This document shows positions 43,143 to 51,872 of a DNA stretch of 64,000 bases, one piece after another. Positions within the stretch are counted from its first letter, which is position 1, and each line of letters begins with the position of its first letter. The notes under the pieces are model-generated. The model was not told the origin of the DNA. It saw only the letters and a program-made list of their open reading frames with translations, and made no database searches. Source of the stretch: SP197 sp965242595 (GTDB lineage Bacteria > Pseudomonadota > Alphaproteobacteria > SP197); assembly GCA_965242595.1 (NCBI GenBank), contig OZ251464.1:496001-560000 (forward strand), given 5' to 3'. The translations under genes were made by a program, and so were the position numbers.

Positions 43143-43811
43143 ATGAGCGCGCGCATCCTGGTCATCAACCCCAACAGCAACCGCCAGGTGACAGAGCACA
43201 TGTCGCGGGCGCTGGATGGCCTGCGCTTCGCCGCTGGCCCGGCCATCGATTGCATGACGCTGGCGGATGGCCCGCCCGGCGTGGAAAGCGAGCGCGACGT
43301 GGCCCGCGCCGCCATCGCCATCGTGGCGGCGGTGGAGGCCGAGCGCGAGCGCAGCGGCGCCTTCGTCATCGCCTGTTTCAGCGATCCCGGCCTCCATGCG
43401 GCGCGCGAGGCGGCGTCTGGCCGGCCCGTCTTCGGCATCGCCCAATGCGGCTTGGCGGCGGCGCTGGCCCTGGGCGAGCGGTTCGGCATCGTCTCCATCC
43501 TGTCGGCCTCGCTCGCCCGCCACCGCCGCTATATCGCCGCGCTGGGCCTGCTTTCCCGCCTGGCGGGCGACGAGGCGATCGATATGGGCGTGGCGGCGCT
43601 GTCCCGCGAAGACGAGGTGCTGCAACGCATGGAGGCCGCCGGGCAGCGGCTGAAACAACGCGGCGCCGATGTCGTGGTCATGGGCTGTGCCGGCATGGCC
43701 CGCTATCGGGCGGCGCTGGAGGCGGCGTTGGCGCTGCCGGTGATCGATCCCACCCAGGCCGCCTGCGCCATGGCGCTGGGCGCGCTGCGCTCCCACGACC
43801 GGAACCATTAG
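43143..43811 (+). CDS. Asp/Glu/hydantoin racemase family protein
   Basis: 222 aa. ILVINPNSNRQVTEHM is the family start. The two catalytic cysteines are C78 (VIACFSDPG) and C182 (VMGCAGMA), expected to move the alpha proton of a 5-substituted hydantoin. Placed between the amidohydrolase (18 bp) and the carbamoylase (20 bp), it would let one enantioselective route consume both enantiomers. Confidence 0.88.
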   Translation: MSARILVINPNSNRQVTEHMSRALDGLRFAAGPAIDCMTLADGPPGVESERDVARAAIAIVAAVEAERERSGAFVIACFSDPGLHAAREAASGRPVFGIAQCGLAAALALGERFGIVSILSASLARHRRYIAALGLLSRLAGDEAIDMGVAALSREDEVLQRMEAAGQRLKQRGADVVVMGCAGMARYRAALEAALALPVIDPTQAACAMALGALRSHDRNH

Positions 43812-43831
43812 GGCACGATTAGGAGGCGGCG

Positions 43832-44779
43832 ATGGCGAAACGCGTGCTGACCGTGGCCGGCGCCCAGATGGGGCCGGTGCTGCGCGCCGATGCCAGGGCG
43901 GCAACGGTGGCCCGCATGGTGGTGCTGATGCGCCGGGCGGCCGCGAAAGGCTGCGATCTGGTGGTGTTTCCGGAACTGGCGCTCACCACCTTCTTCCCGC
44001 GCTGGTTCATCCAGGACAAGGCCGAACTGGACGGCTTTTTCGAACACGCCATGCCGGGGCCCGATACGGCGCCGTTGTTCCAGGCGGCGCGCGAACTGCG
44101 GCTGGGCTTCTATCTGGGCTATGCCGAGGCCAGCGGGGCGCGGCGCTTCAACACCTCTATCCTGGTGGACAAGGCGGGCGAGACGGTCGCCAAATACCGA
44201 AAAATCCACCTGCCGGGCCACGCCGAACACGAACCGCGCCGCCAGTTCCAGCATCTGGAAAAACGCTATTTCCAGATCGGCGATCTGGGCTTTCCGGTCT
44301 GGCGCACCATGGGCGCGGCCATGGGCATGCTGATCTGCAACGACCGCCGCTGGCCGGAAGCGTTCCGCGTCCTGGGCCTGCAAGGGGCGGAGCTGGTGGC
44401 CATCGGCTACAACACGCCGGCGCTGAACGGCGAAAAGTGGGAGCCACCCCATCTGCGCATCCATCATCACCTGCTGGCCGTGCAGGCCGGTGCCTATCAA
44501 AACGGCGCCTGGGTGGTGGCGGTGGCCAAGGCGGGGCTGGAAGACGGCGTGCAGATGATGGGAAGCAGCCTCATCGCCACCCCCAATGGCGAGATCGCCG
44601 CCCTGGCCTCCACCCTGGAGGACGAGCTGATCGTCGCCGAATGCGACCTGGACGCTGGCGCCTATATCCGCTCCGGTGTGTTCGATTTCGCCCGCCACCG
44701 CCGCCCGGAACACTACGGCCTGATCGCCGAGACCGCCGGCCCCGTGCCCCCGCGCGGCGAATCGGTGGGGGAGGCTTGA
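43832..44779 (+). CDS. N-carbamoyl-D-amino acid hydrolase
   Basis: 315-aa nitrilase-superfamily enzyme, closely patterned on Agrobacterium D-carbamoylase (304 aa): FPELALTTFFPRWF, RFNTSILVDKAGETVAKYRK, IHLPGHAEHEPRRQFQHLEK, LICNDRRWPE, SYQNGAW variant AYQNGAWVVA, and LEDELIVAECDLD. Catalytic triad E48, K124, C169. It removes the carbamoyl group as CO2 and NH3, giving a D-amino acid. ATG at 43832 after AGGAGG. Last gene of the cassette. Confidence 0.93.
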   Translation: MAKRVLTVAGAQMGPVLRADARAATVARMVVLMRRAAAKGCDLVVFPELALTTFFPRWFIQDKAELDGFFEHAMPGPDTAPLFQAARELRLGFYLGYAEASGARRFNTSILVDKAGETVAKYRKIHLPGHAEHEPRRQFQHLEKRYFQIGDLGFPVWRTMGAAMGMLICNDRRWPEAFRVLGLQGAELVAIGYNTPALNGEKWEPPHLRIHHHLLAVQAGAYQNGAWVVAVAKAGLEDGVQMMGSSLIATPNGEIAALASTLEDELIVAECDLDAGAYIRSGVFDFARHRRPEHYGLIAETAGPVPPRGESVGEA

Positions 44780-44870
44780 TCCCTTATGCTGGCCAGCTTA
44801 GCCTCGGCAGCGGTCAGGGAAGCGACTGCGCCCCATCGGGGCGGCAGGCGCGGTGCCATGGGAGGGCAGC

Positions 44871-45887
44871 ATGAGTGAGACATTCGGTCAGGTGTGGGTC
44901 GTCAGAACCACTCACGAAGGGACCGGCCAGCCAGTCGAGGGCGTGTTCGATGAGCTTTGCCGGGGGCGCGCGCGGATCGGCTGGTCGTCGTACGATAATC
45001 AAGATCTGCGGAAGATCGATAGAAAAATCAGGAACGGAGAAAACCTAACTCCTGCTGAAGGAGGAGGCAGAAAAGGAGCCAAGAGGTGTCTTCCCTTCCT
45101 CACCAAAGTGCAGGAGAGGGATTTGCTCCTCTACCCCCACCAACCGGAAAGAGACTTGTTTTCGATCGTCCAAGTGACGACCGGAGAATATGGCTACGAT
45201 GCTGGGCTTGATGAAGATTTCCGTTCTGTTCGGCCGTGTAAATTGATCCCTGGATCACCGGTGAACATGCGTGACGGGATTGTCATTGCTAGCCTCCGTG
45301 ACCGGTTGGGAAAACCGTCCCGGATTTCGCTAGTGGACGCCACCGGATATGCCTATCCGCTGAAGTATCTTCTCGACAACCTTCCCACCAAAGCAGGTAA
45401 GACTCAGGACAGTAGTGGCCTCGAAGCCATCGACAGAATTCGTGACATGCTCAGAGAAGGGTTGCCTGACACAATTCGACAAGAATTCAACGGAGCCGCT
45501 TTGTCTCGCCAACTCTGTCACCAGCTCTTCGAACGCATGGGTTACGTTCACAATGTCCAGGAAGGGCCGGGAGAAGCAGGTGCCGATATTGTCGTGACCG
45601 TCGATGACACTCTGTTGCCCGACGAAGGATGCCGGGTTGGCGTTCAAGTGTTCGCATTCGGTGGAAGCGTTCACGAAGGCTCTCTCAAAGGAAAGCTGAA
45701 CCAGCTTCTCGCCGGCTGGGAGACCAACGGCCTGGACTATGGCGTGCTGTTGACCACGGGAACCCCCACGAACGAAGCGTTGGCGGTGCTGGTTGCTCAC
45801 AACAAGGAGAATCCCGAGCGCCACGTGAAGTTGATCGATGGCAACATGCTGGCGGACCTGTTCCTCAAGCACTTCCCGCCGGGCTAG
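44871..45887 (+). CDS. Mrr-like restriction endonuclease-fold protein with EVE/PUA-like N-terminus
   Basis: 338 aa. Residues ~10-125 (RGRARIGWSSYDNQDLRKID; QERDLLLYPHQPERDLFSIV; QVTTGEYGYD) resemble modified-base-reading EVE/PUA-like domains. Residues ~195-335 look Mrr-like (LCHQLFERMGYVHNVQEGPG; EAGADIVVTVDD; CRVGVQVFAFGG), but the usual QxK reads Q259-V-F261, so catalysis may use another residue or be lost. AT-rich relative to neighbours, suggesting acquisition. ATG at 44871 after GGAGGG. Role in defence is inference; no methylase lies beside it. Confidence 0.7.
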   Translation: MSETFGQVWVVRTTHEGTGQPVEGVFDELCRGRARIGWSSYDNQDLRKIDRKIRNGENLTPAEGGGRKGAKRCLPFLTKVQERDLLLYPHQPERDLFSIVQVTTGEYGYDAGLDEDFRSVRPCKLIPGSPVNMRDGIVIASLRDRLGKPSRISLVDATGYAYPLKYLLDNLPTKAGKTQDSSGLEAIDRIRDMLREGLPDTIRQEFNGAALSRQLCHQLFERMGYVHNVQEGPGEAGADIVVTVDDTLLPDEGCRVGVQVFAFGGSVHEGSLKGKLNQLLAGWETNGLDYGVLLTTGTPTNEALAVLVAHNKENPERHVKLIDGNMLADLFLKHFPPG

Positions 45888-45895
45888 GAACGGGC

Positions 45896-45920
45896 GCGGG
45901 CGGCTGGGTCTGCCGCCCGC
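45896..45920 (+). terminator. GC-only hairpin after the nuclease gene
   Basis: GCGGGCGGC (45896-45904), 7-base loop, GCCGCCCGC (45912-45920), nine bases after the nuclease stop. No T-run follows, so it may slow rather than end transcription. Confidence 0.4.
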
Positions 45921-46039
45921 CCATGGGGCCAGGCCGGCGGCAAGGGCGTGACAGGCCGGCGGGGCGCTTGGCAAGGCGGCGCCCCTGGTGCAAACTCCAC
46001 GCGGCCGCCAAGTCCGGTGGCCCTGCCGGAGCGGGAGCG

Positions 46040-47134
46040 ATGGCGCCTGCCACGCTTTCTCATGGTCCAGGTTCTCGTGGTCCGGGCCCGGCGCCCTGCG
46101 GGGGCGTCACGCGCCGTCATGCCCTGGCCCTGGCCCTGGCGGGCGGCGCGGCCGTTGCCATGGCCCGCCCCGCCCTGGCGCAGGAGCTCACCTTTTTCCG
46201 CATCGCCGCCGGCGGCCCCGCCGATACCTATTATCCGGTGGGCGCGCTGATCGCCAATGTCATCTCCAATCCACCGCCCGCCCGCAGCTGCGAGGGCGAG
46301 GGCGGCTGCGGCGTGCCGGGGCTGGTGGCTTCGGCTCTGTCGTCGGCCGGTTCGGTCGCCAATATCGATGCGGTCGCTTCGGGGCGGGTGGAATCGGGGC
46401 TCACTCAGTCCGACATCGCCTTCTGGGCCTATCACGGCAGCGGCATCTTCCAGGGCCAGCAGCCGCGCCACCAGCTGCGCCTGATCGGCAATCTTTACCC
46501 AGAGGTGATGCAGATCGTGGTACGCCGCGATGCCGCCATCGCCTCCATCCCGGCCATGGCGGGCAAGCGCATCTCGCTGGATGTCGAAGGTTCGGGCACC
46601 CTGGAGGAGGCGCGCATCCTGCTGGCCTCCTACGGCATGAGCGATGGCGACCTCCAGGCCGCCTATCTCGAACACGGCGCGGCGGCGGCCAGGCTGCGCC
46701 AGGGCGATCTGGACGGATTCTTCCTGATCGCCGGCTACCCCACCGCATCGGTGTTCGACCTGATCGACGAAGGGCTGGCGACCCTGCTGGCAATCCCTTC
46801 GGAACGGGTGCTGGCCCTGCTGCCCCGCCACCCGTTCTGCTCGCTTTCGGTGGTGCCAGAGGGCACCTATCCCGGGCTGGGCCATATCAGCACCCTGGCC
46901 ATCGGCGCCCAATGGGTCACCACGCCCGATCTCGGCGCCGATCTGGTCTATGGCATCACCCGGGCGCTGTGGCACGAAAAAAGCCGCCCGCTGCTGGATT
47001 CCGGCCACCCGGCCGCCCGCCAGCTGAAGCTACAGAACGCGCTGCTGGGCGCCGCCATCCCGCTTCATGCCGGCGCGCGCGGCTATTACCGCGAAATCGG
47101 GCTGGATCTGTCCCACGTGCCGGCAGCGGGCTGA
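46040..47134 (+). CDS. TAXI-family TRAP transporter solute-binding protein
   Basis: 364 aa, periplasmic. After a signal (VTRRHALALALAGGAAVAMA, cleavage near ALAQ) come TFFRIAAGGPADTYYPVGAL, typical of TAXI proteins, GLVASALSSAGSVANIDAVA, LTQSDIAFWAYHG and the ligand-domain pair MAGKRISLDVEGSGTLEEAR. No TRAP membrane subunits are in the window. The start is taken as ATG 46040 (GGAG eight bases upstream); GTG 46106 would give a tighter twin-arginine signal. Convergent with ghrA. Confidence 0.87.
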   Translation: MAPATLSHGPGSRGPGPAPCGGVTRRHALALALAGGAAVAMARPALAQELTFFRIAAGGPADTYYPVGALIANVISNPPPARSCEGEGGCGVPGLVASALSSAGSVANIDAVASGRVESGLTQSDIAFWAYHGSGIFQGQQPRHQLRLIGNLYPEVMQIVVRRDAAIASIPAMAGKRISLDVEGSGTLEEARILLASYGMSDGDLQAAYLEHGAAAARLRQGDLDGFFLIAGYPTASVFDLIDEGLATLLAIPSERVLALLPRHPFCSLSVVPEGTYPGLGHISTLAIGAQWVTTPDLGADLVYGITRALWHEKSRPLLDSGHPAARQLKLQNALLGAAIPLHAGARGYYREIGLDLSHVPAAG

Positions 47135-47164
47135 CCGGCGCGCCCGGTTGAAGGAGCGGGGCGC

Positions 47165-48097
47165 TCAATAGCCGCGCGCCACATCCACCATGTTGCGGGG
47201 CGCCAGGCCGGCCTTCACGCGGCGATAGTTCTCCGCCACCTGCGCCGCCGCCGTGGCCGGGACGGTCAGCGCCGCGATATGCGGAAAGGTCGCGATCCTG
47301 GGATGGAACCAGAAGGGATGGTCGGCGGCCATCGGTTCCTGGCGCTGCACATCCAGCACGGCGGCGCCCAGCTGGCCGTCGTCCAGGGCGCGGATCACAT
47401 CCTCTTCCACCACATGCGCCCCGCGCGCGGCGTTGACCAGCAGCGCGCCCGGCTTCAGCTGGGCGAAGGCGCGCGCATCCAGCACGCCCGCGGTCTCCGC
47501 CGTCAGCGGCAGCAGGCAGATGGCCACATCGCAGCCGGCCAGCGCGTCGTGAAGGCGGTCGGGGCCGTGAAAGCAGGTGGCGCCGGGGACGGTTCGGGCG
47601 GCGCGGCTCCAGCCCCGCACGCGATAGCCCATGGCCACCAGCAGCCGCGCCAGATGGCCGCCCATCTCGCCCAGCCCCAGCACCGCCACCGCCACCTGGT
47701 CCGGGCGCGGCACCGCCAGCTCCCGCCATTGGCGGCGGCGTTGCAGGCGGCGGTAATCCTGCCAGCGGCGCAGATGGTTCAGCATCGCCATCAGGCACCA
47801 TTCGGCCATCTGCCCGGTCATGGCGGGATCGACGATCCGGGCCAGCGCCACGCCGGGCGGGACGCGGCAGGGCGGCCCCAGCAGATGATCGATGCCGGCC
47901 CCCAGCGATTGCACCAGCCTCAGATTGGGGAAGGTCTCCAGCGCCAGCGGCGGCGGCTGCCAGGCCAGCACCGCCTCGATCTCGCCCGCCGCGCCGCCAT
48001 CGGGATGGACGCGAACATCGATCCCCGGCATCTCGACCGTCAGCAGGGCGCGCCAGCGAGCGCCGTCGCCCTGGGGGCTGATATAAAGCAGGGCCAT
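47165..48097 (-). CDS. GhrA-type 2-hydroxyacid dehydrogenase
   Basis: 310 aa, NAD(P)H-dependent reductase of the glyoxylate/hydroxypyruvate reductase A group. LVQSLGAGIDHLL, the nucleotide fold VAVLGLGEMGGHLARLLVAM, NAARGAHVVEEDVIRALDDG (catalytic Arg) and the Glu/His region DVQRQEPMAADHPFWFHPRI with PHIAALT. The ATG overlaps the yejF stop by one base (TAATG), so it belongs to the yej operon. Confidence 0.9.
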   Translation of the reverse strand: MALLYISPQGDGARWRALLTVEMPGIDVRVHPDGGAAGEIEAVLAWQPPPLALETFPNLRLVQSLGAGIDHLLGPPCRVPPGVALARIVDPAMTGQMAEWCLMAMLNHLRRWQDYRRLQRRRQWRELAVPRPDQVAVAVLGLGEMGGHLARLLVAMGYRVRGWSRAARTVPGATCFHGPDRLHDALAGCDVAICLLPLTAETAGVLDARAFAQLKPGALLVNAARGAHVVEEDVIRALDDGQLGAAVLDVQRQEPMAADHPFWFHPRIATFPHIAALTVPATAAAQVAENYRRVKAGLAPRNMVDVARGY

Positions 48098-49707
48098 TAC
48101 GCCCCGCCCGCCTCCACATTCAGGGCGGCGGCCAGCAGGGCGCGGGTGTAGGCGTGGGCGGGGGCCTCGAAGATGGCCTCGGCGCTGCCCGCCTCTACCA
48201 CCCGCCCGTCCTTCATCACCAGCACATGATGGCTCATGGCGCGGACCACGCGCAGATCGTGGCTGATGAAGAGATAGGCGAGGTCGTGCTCGGCCTGCAA
48301 GCGGCGCAGCAGCTCCACCATCTGCGCCTGCACCGACATGTCCAGCGCGCTGGTGGGTTCGTCCAGCACCATGAAGCGCGGGCGCAGCGCCAGCGCCCGG
48401 GCGACGGCGATGCGCTGGCGCTGGCCGCCGGAGAACTCGTGGGGATAGCGTTCCATCGCCTCGGCCTCGAGGCCGACCTCGGCCAGGGCCGCCGCCACCA
48501 GACGGCGGCGCCCGCGGGCATCGCCGCCCATGCCGTGGACCTTCAACCCCTCGCCGACGATGGCCTCGACCGAAAGTCGTGGCGACAGGGAACCGAACGG
48601 ATCCTGGAACACCACCTGCATCTGGCGCCGCAGCGGGCGCAGCTGTTTGAAGCCCAGCCCCTGCAGCTCGCGCCCGTCGAAGCGGATGGCGCCGCGGCTG
48701 GCCAGCAGCCGCAGCAGAGCCATGCCCAGCGTGGTTTTGCCGGAACCGGACTCGCCCACCACGCCCACGGTCTCGCGCGGGCGCAGCGCCAGGTCGATGC
48801 CGTCCACCGCCTTGACGTGGCTGTGGGCGCGGCGGAAGACGCCGCGCCTGATGGGAAACCACACCTTCAGCCCCTTCGCCTCCAGCAGCGGCGCCCGCCC
48901 GGACGGCACCGGCAGCGGGCGCCCGCCGGGTTCGGAAGCCAGCAGATGGCGGCTGTAGGGATGGCTGGGCCGGGCGAACACCGTTGCCACCGGGCCGGCC
49001 TCGACGATCTCGCCATCCTTCATGATGCAGACCCGGTCGGCGAAATGGCGCACCACCGTAAGGTCGTGGGTGATGAACAGGATCGCCATGCCCAGGCGCG
49101 CCTGCAACGCCTTCAGCAGCGCCAGGATCTGCGCCTGCACGGTGACATCCAGGGCGGTGGTGGGTTCGTCGGCGATCAGCAGGTCGGGTTCGTTGGCCAG
49201 GGCCATGGCGATCATGACCCGTTGGCGCTGGCCGCCGGAAAGGGTGTGGGGGTAGTCCTTCAGCCGCCCGGCCAGCGCGCCCAGCCCCACCAGCTCCATC
49301 AGCTCGCCGACCCGCGCCGCCGCCTGCCTGCGGCCCATGCCCTTGTGGACGATGAGCGGTTCCGCCACCTGGGCGCCGATGCTGTGGAGCGGGTTCAGCG
49401 AGGTCATCGGTTCCTGAAAGATCATCGCCATGCGGTTGCCGCGCACCGCCCGCAGCCGGGCCTCGCCGGCCGTCATCAGCTCTTCGCCGGCGAAGATCAC
49501 CGAACCGGAGGGATGGCTGGCGCCGGGATAGGGCAGCAATTGCAGCAGGGAGAGCGCCGTCACCGATTTGCCGGAACCGGATTCGCCCACCAGCGCCAGG
49601 GTTTCGCCGCGCCGGATGGCGAAACCGACACCCTTGACGGCGTCGATGGCGCGCCCTTCCACCTGGAAGCGCACCGCCAGATCGGCGACCTGCAGCAGCG
49701 CCGTCAC
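48097..49707 (-). CDS. yejF: YejF-type dual ATPase of a peptide ABC importer
   Basis: 536 aa with two complete ABC domains. Walker A GESGSGKS in the first and GESGSGKT in the second; signatures LSGGQRQR and FSGGQRQR; Walker B LLIADEPTTALDVT and FMVLDEPTSALDMS; the linker KVWFPIRRGVFRRAHSHVKA is typical of the second half. GTG at 49707 in a GTGA overlap with yejE. Powers the YejABEF importer (microcin C and oligopeptides in known cases). Confidence 0.93.
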   Translation of the reverse strand: MTALLQVADLAVRFQVEGRAIDAVKGVGFAIRRGETLALVGESGSGKSVTALSLLQLLPYPGASHPSGSVIFAGEELMTAGEARLRAVRGNRMAMIFQEPMTSLNPLHSIGAQVAEPLIVHKGMGRRQAAARVGELMELVGLGALAGRLKDYPHTLSGGQRQRVMIAMALANEPDLLIADEPTTALDVTVQAQILALLKALQARLGMAILFITHDLTVVRHFADRVCIMKDGEIVEAGPVATVFARPSHPYSRHLLASEPGGRPLPVPSGRAPLLEAKGLKVWFPIRRGVFRRAHSHVKAVDGIDLALRPRETVGVVGESGSGKTTLGMALLRLLASRGAIRFDGRELQGLGFKQLRPLRRQMQVVFQDPFGSLSPRLSVEAIVGEGLKVHGMGGDARGRRRLVAAALAEVGLEAEAMERYPHEFSGGQRQRIAVARALALRPRFMVLDEPTSALDMSVQAQMVELLRRLQAEHDLAYLFISHDLRVVRAMSHHVLVMKDGRVVEAGSAEAIFEAPAHAYTRALLAAALNVEAGGA

Positions 49708-50735
49708 GCCATGCCCCGGGGCATCTTGCGGGGGTCGAAGGCGTCGCGCACCGCCTCGCCGACGAAGGTGAGCAGCGAGAGCATCAGCGCCACCACCGCA
49801 AAGCCGGAAAGCCCCAGCCAGGGCGCCTGCAAATTGTTGCGCCCCTGGTTCAGCAGCTCGCCCAGGGAGGGCGAACCCGGCGGCAGGCCGAAGCCCAGGA
49901 AATCCAGCGCCGTCAGGGTGGTCACCGAGGCGTTGAGGATGAAGGGCATGAAGGTGGTGGTGGAGACCATGGCATTGGGCAGCACATGGCGCAGCATCAG
50001 GGTGGCGTCGGAAACCCCCAGGGCGCGGGCGGCGCGGACATAATCGAAATTGCGCGTCTTCAGGAATTCGGCGCGCACCAGGCCCACCAGCGCCGTCCAG
50101 GAAAACAGGATCATCAGCCCCAGCAGGGTCCAGAAGCCGGGCGTGATGACGCTGGCCAGGATGATCAGGATATAGAGCACCGGCATGCCGCCCCACACTT
50201 CCAGGCCGCGCTGTGCCAGCAGATCCACCCAGCCGCCGTAATAGCCCTGCACGGCGCCGGCCGCGACGCCGATGGCCGAGGCGGCCAGGGTGAGCGCCAG
50301 CCCGAACAGCACCGAAATGCGAAAGCCGTAGATCAGGCGCGCCGCCACGTCGCGGCCCTGATCGTCGGTGCCCAGCCAGTTGTCGGCGTCGGGGGGCGAG
50401 GGGGCGGGCGAGGGCAGATCGTAGTTGATGGTGCGGTAGCTGTAGGGGATGAGCGGCCAGAGCGTCCAGCCGCCCCTGGCCGCGATCAGATCCTGCACGA
50501 AGGGGTCGCGATAATCGGCCTCGGTTTCGAAATCGCCGCCGAAGGCAGTCTCCGGATAGGCGACCAGGAAGGGCAGGTGGGGCCTGCCTTCGAACCAGAC
50601 CAGCAGTGGGCGGTCGTTGGCGACCATCTCGGCCGGCAGCGTGAAGGCGAACAGCGCCAGGAAGAGCCAGAACGACCAGTAGCCGCGGCGGTTGGCGCGA
50701 AAGTTCGTCAGCCGGCGCCGGGCGATGGGGGACAT
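49704..50735 (-). CDS. yejE: YejE-type permease of a peptide ABC importer
   Basis: 343 aa. N-terminal TM (GYWSFWLFLALFAFTLPAEM), the YejE-specific periplasmic insert (DRPLLVWFEGRPHLPFLVAY; TDDQGRDVAARLIYGFRISV) and the BPD_transp_1 core ending LGFGLPPGSPSLGELLNQGR. The ATG at 50735 was chosen after YejB by 31 bp; a GTG one codon upstream is possible. Confidence 0.93.
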   Translation of the reverse strand: MSPIARRRLTNFRANRRGYWSFWLFLALFAFTLPAEMVANDRPLLVWFEGRPHLPFLVAYPETAFGGDFETEADYRDPFVQDLIAARGGWTLWPLIPYSYRTINYDLPSPAPSPPDADNWLGTDDQGRDVAARLIYGFRISVLFGLALTLAASAIGVAAGAVQGYYGGWVDLLAQRGLEVWGGMPVLYILIILASVITPGFWTLLGLMILFSWTALVGLVRAEFLKTRNFDYVRAARALGVSDATLMLRHVLPNAMVSTTTFMPFILNASVTTLTALDFLGFGLPPGSPSLGELLNQGRNNLQAPWLGLSGFAVVALMLSLLTFVGEAVRDAFDPRKMPRGMA

Positions 50736-50766
50736 CACGCCCGGCCCGCCCTGCCGCGCCTCGCCA

Positions 50767-51861
50767 TCACGCCACGTCCCTGCTTTCGAAGTCGATGCGT
50801 GGATCGACCACGACATACATCAGATCGCCCGCCAGGTTCATGACCAAGCCCAGCAGCGTGAAGATATAAAGGGTGGCGAACATCACCGGATAATCGCGGT
50901 TGATCGCCGCCTCGTAGCCCAGCAGACCCAGACCGTCGAGGGAGAAGACGATCTCGATCAGCAGCGCGCCGGTGAACAGGATGCCGACGATGGCGCCGGG
51001 AAAGCCGGCGATGACGATCAGCATGCCGTTGCGAAACACATGGCCGTAAAGCACGCGACGTTCGCCCAGCCCCTTGGCGCGGGCGGTGGTGACATAGTGG
51101 CTGCGAATCTGATCGAGGAAGGAGTTTTTGGTGAGCATGGTCAAGGTGGCGAAACTGCCGATGGTGAGCGCGGTCAACGGCAGCGCCAGATGCCAGAAAT
51201 AATCGCCGATCTGTTGCAGCAGCGTCATCTGCTCGAAGCCGGGCGAGACCAGCCCCGAAAGCGGGAACCATTTGAAATAGGAACCGCCGGCGAACAGCAC
51301 CACCAGCAGCAGCGCGAACAGGAAGCCGGGGATGGCATAGCCCAGCACGATGGCCCCGCTGGTCCAGATATCGAAACGGCTGCCGTCGCGGCGCGCCTTG
51401 GCGATGCCCAGCGGGATGGAGACCAGATAGACGATCAGGGTGGTCCACAGCCCCAGCGAGATGGAGACCGGCATCTTTTCGGCCAGAAGATCCAGTACCG
51501 GCTGGCTGCGGAAGGCGCTTTCGCCGAAATCGAAGGCGAGATAATTGCCCATCATCAGCGCGAAGCGTTCCAGCGGCGGCTTGTCCAGGCCATACATCGC
51601 CTCCAGCTTTTCGACGAAGCCCTGCGGCAGGCCGCGCGCGCCGCGATAGAGGCCCTCGGCGCCGGCATCGAGGCTCCCCGCCAGCTCGCCGCCGCTGCCG
51701 GCGATGCGGGCGGTGGCGCCCACGCCCACGCCTTCCAGCTCCGCCAGGATGCGTTCCACCGGCCCGCCGGGGACGAATTGCACGATGACGAAGTTCACCA
51801 CCATGATGGCGAACAGGGTCGGCACGATGAACAGCAGCCGTCGCGCGATATAGGCGAGCAT
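50767..51861 (-). CDS. yejB: YejB-type permease of a peptide ABC importer
   Basis: 364 aa. IARRLLFIVPTLFAIMVVNF starts TM1, FVIVQFVPGGPVERIL follows, the long periplasmic loop contains MYGLDKPPLERFALMMGNYL, and the EAA-type loop is YVTTARAKGLGERRVLYGHV. ATG at 51861, 11 bases after yejA. Inner-membrane partner of YejE. Confidence 0.93.
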   Translation of the reverse strand: MLAYIARRLLFIVPTLFAIMVVNFVIVQFVPGGPVERILAELEGVGVGATARIAGSGGELAGSLDAGAEGLYRGARGLPQGFVEKLEAMYGLDKPPLERFALMMGNYLAFDFGESAFRSQPVLDLLAEKMPVSISLGLWTTLIVYLVSIPLGIAKARRDGSRFDIWTSGAIVLGYAIPGFLFALLLVVLFAGGSYFKWFPLSGLVSPGFEQMTLLQQIGDYFWHLALPLTALTIGSFATLTMLTKNSFLDQIRSHYVTTARAKGLGERRVLYGHVFRNGMLIVIAGFPGAIVGILFTGALLIEIVFSLDGLGLLGYEAAINRDYPVMFATLYIFTLLGLVMNLAGDLMYVVVDPRIDFESRDVA

Positions 51862-51872
51862 ATCCGCGGTCG

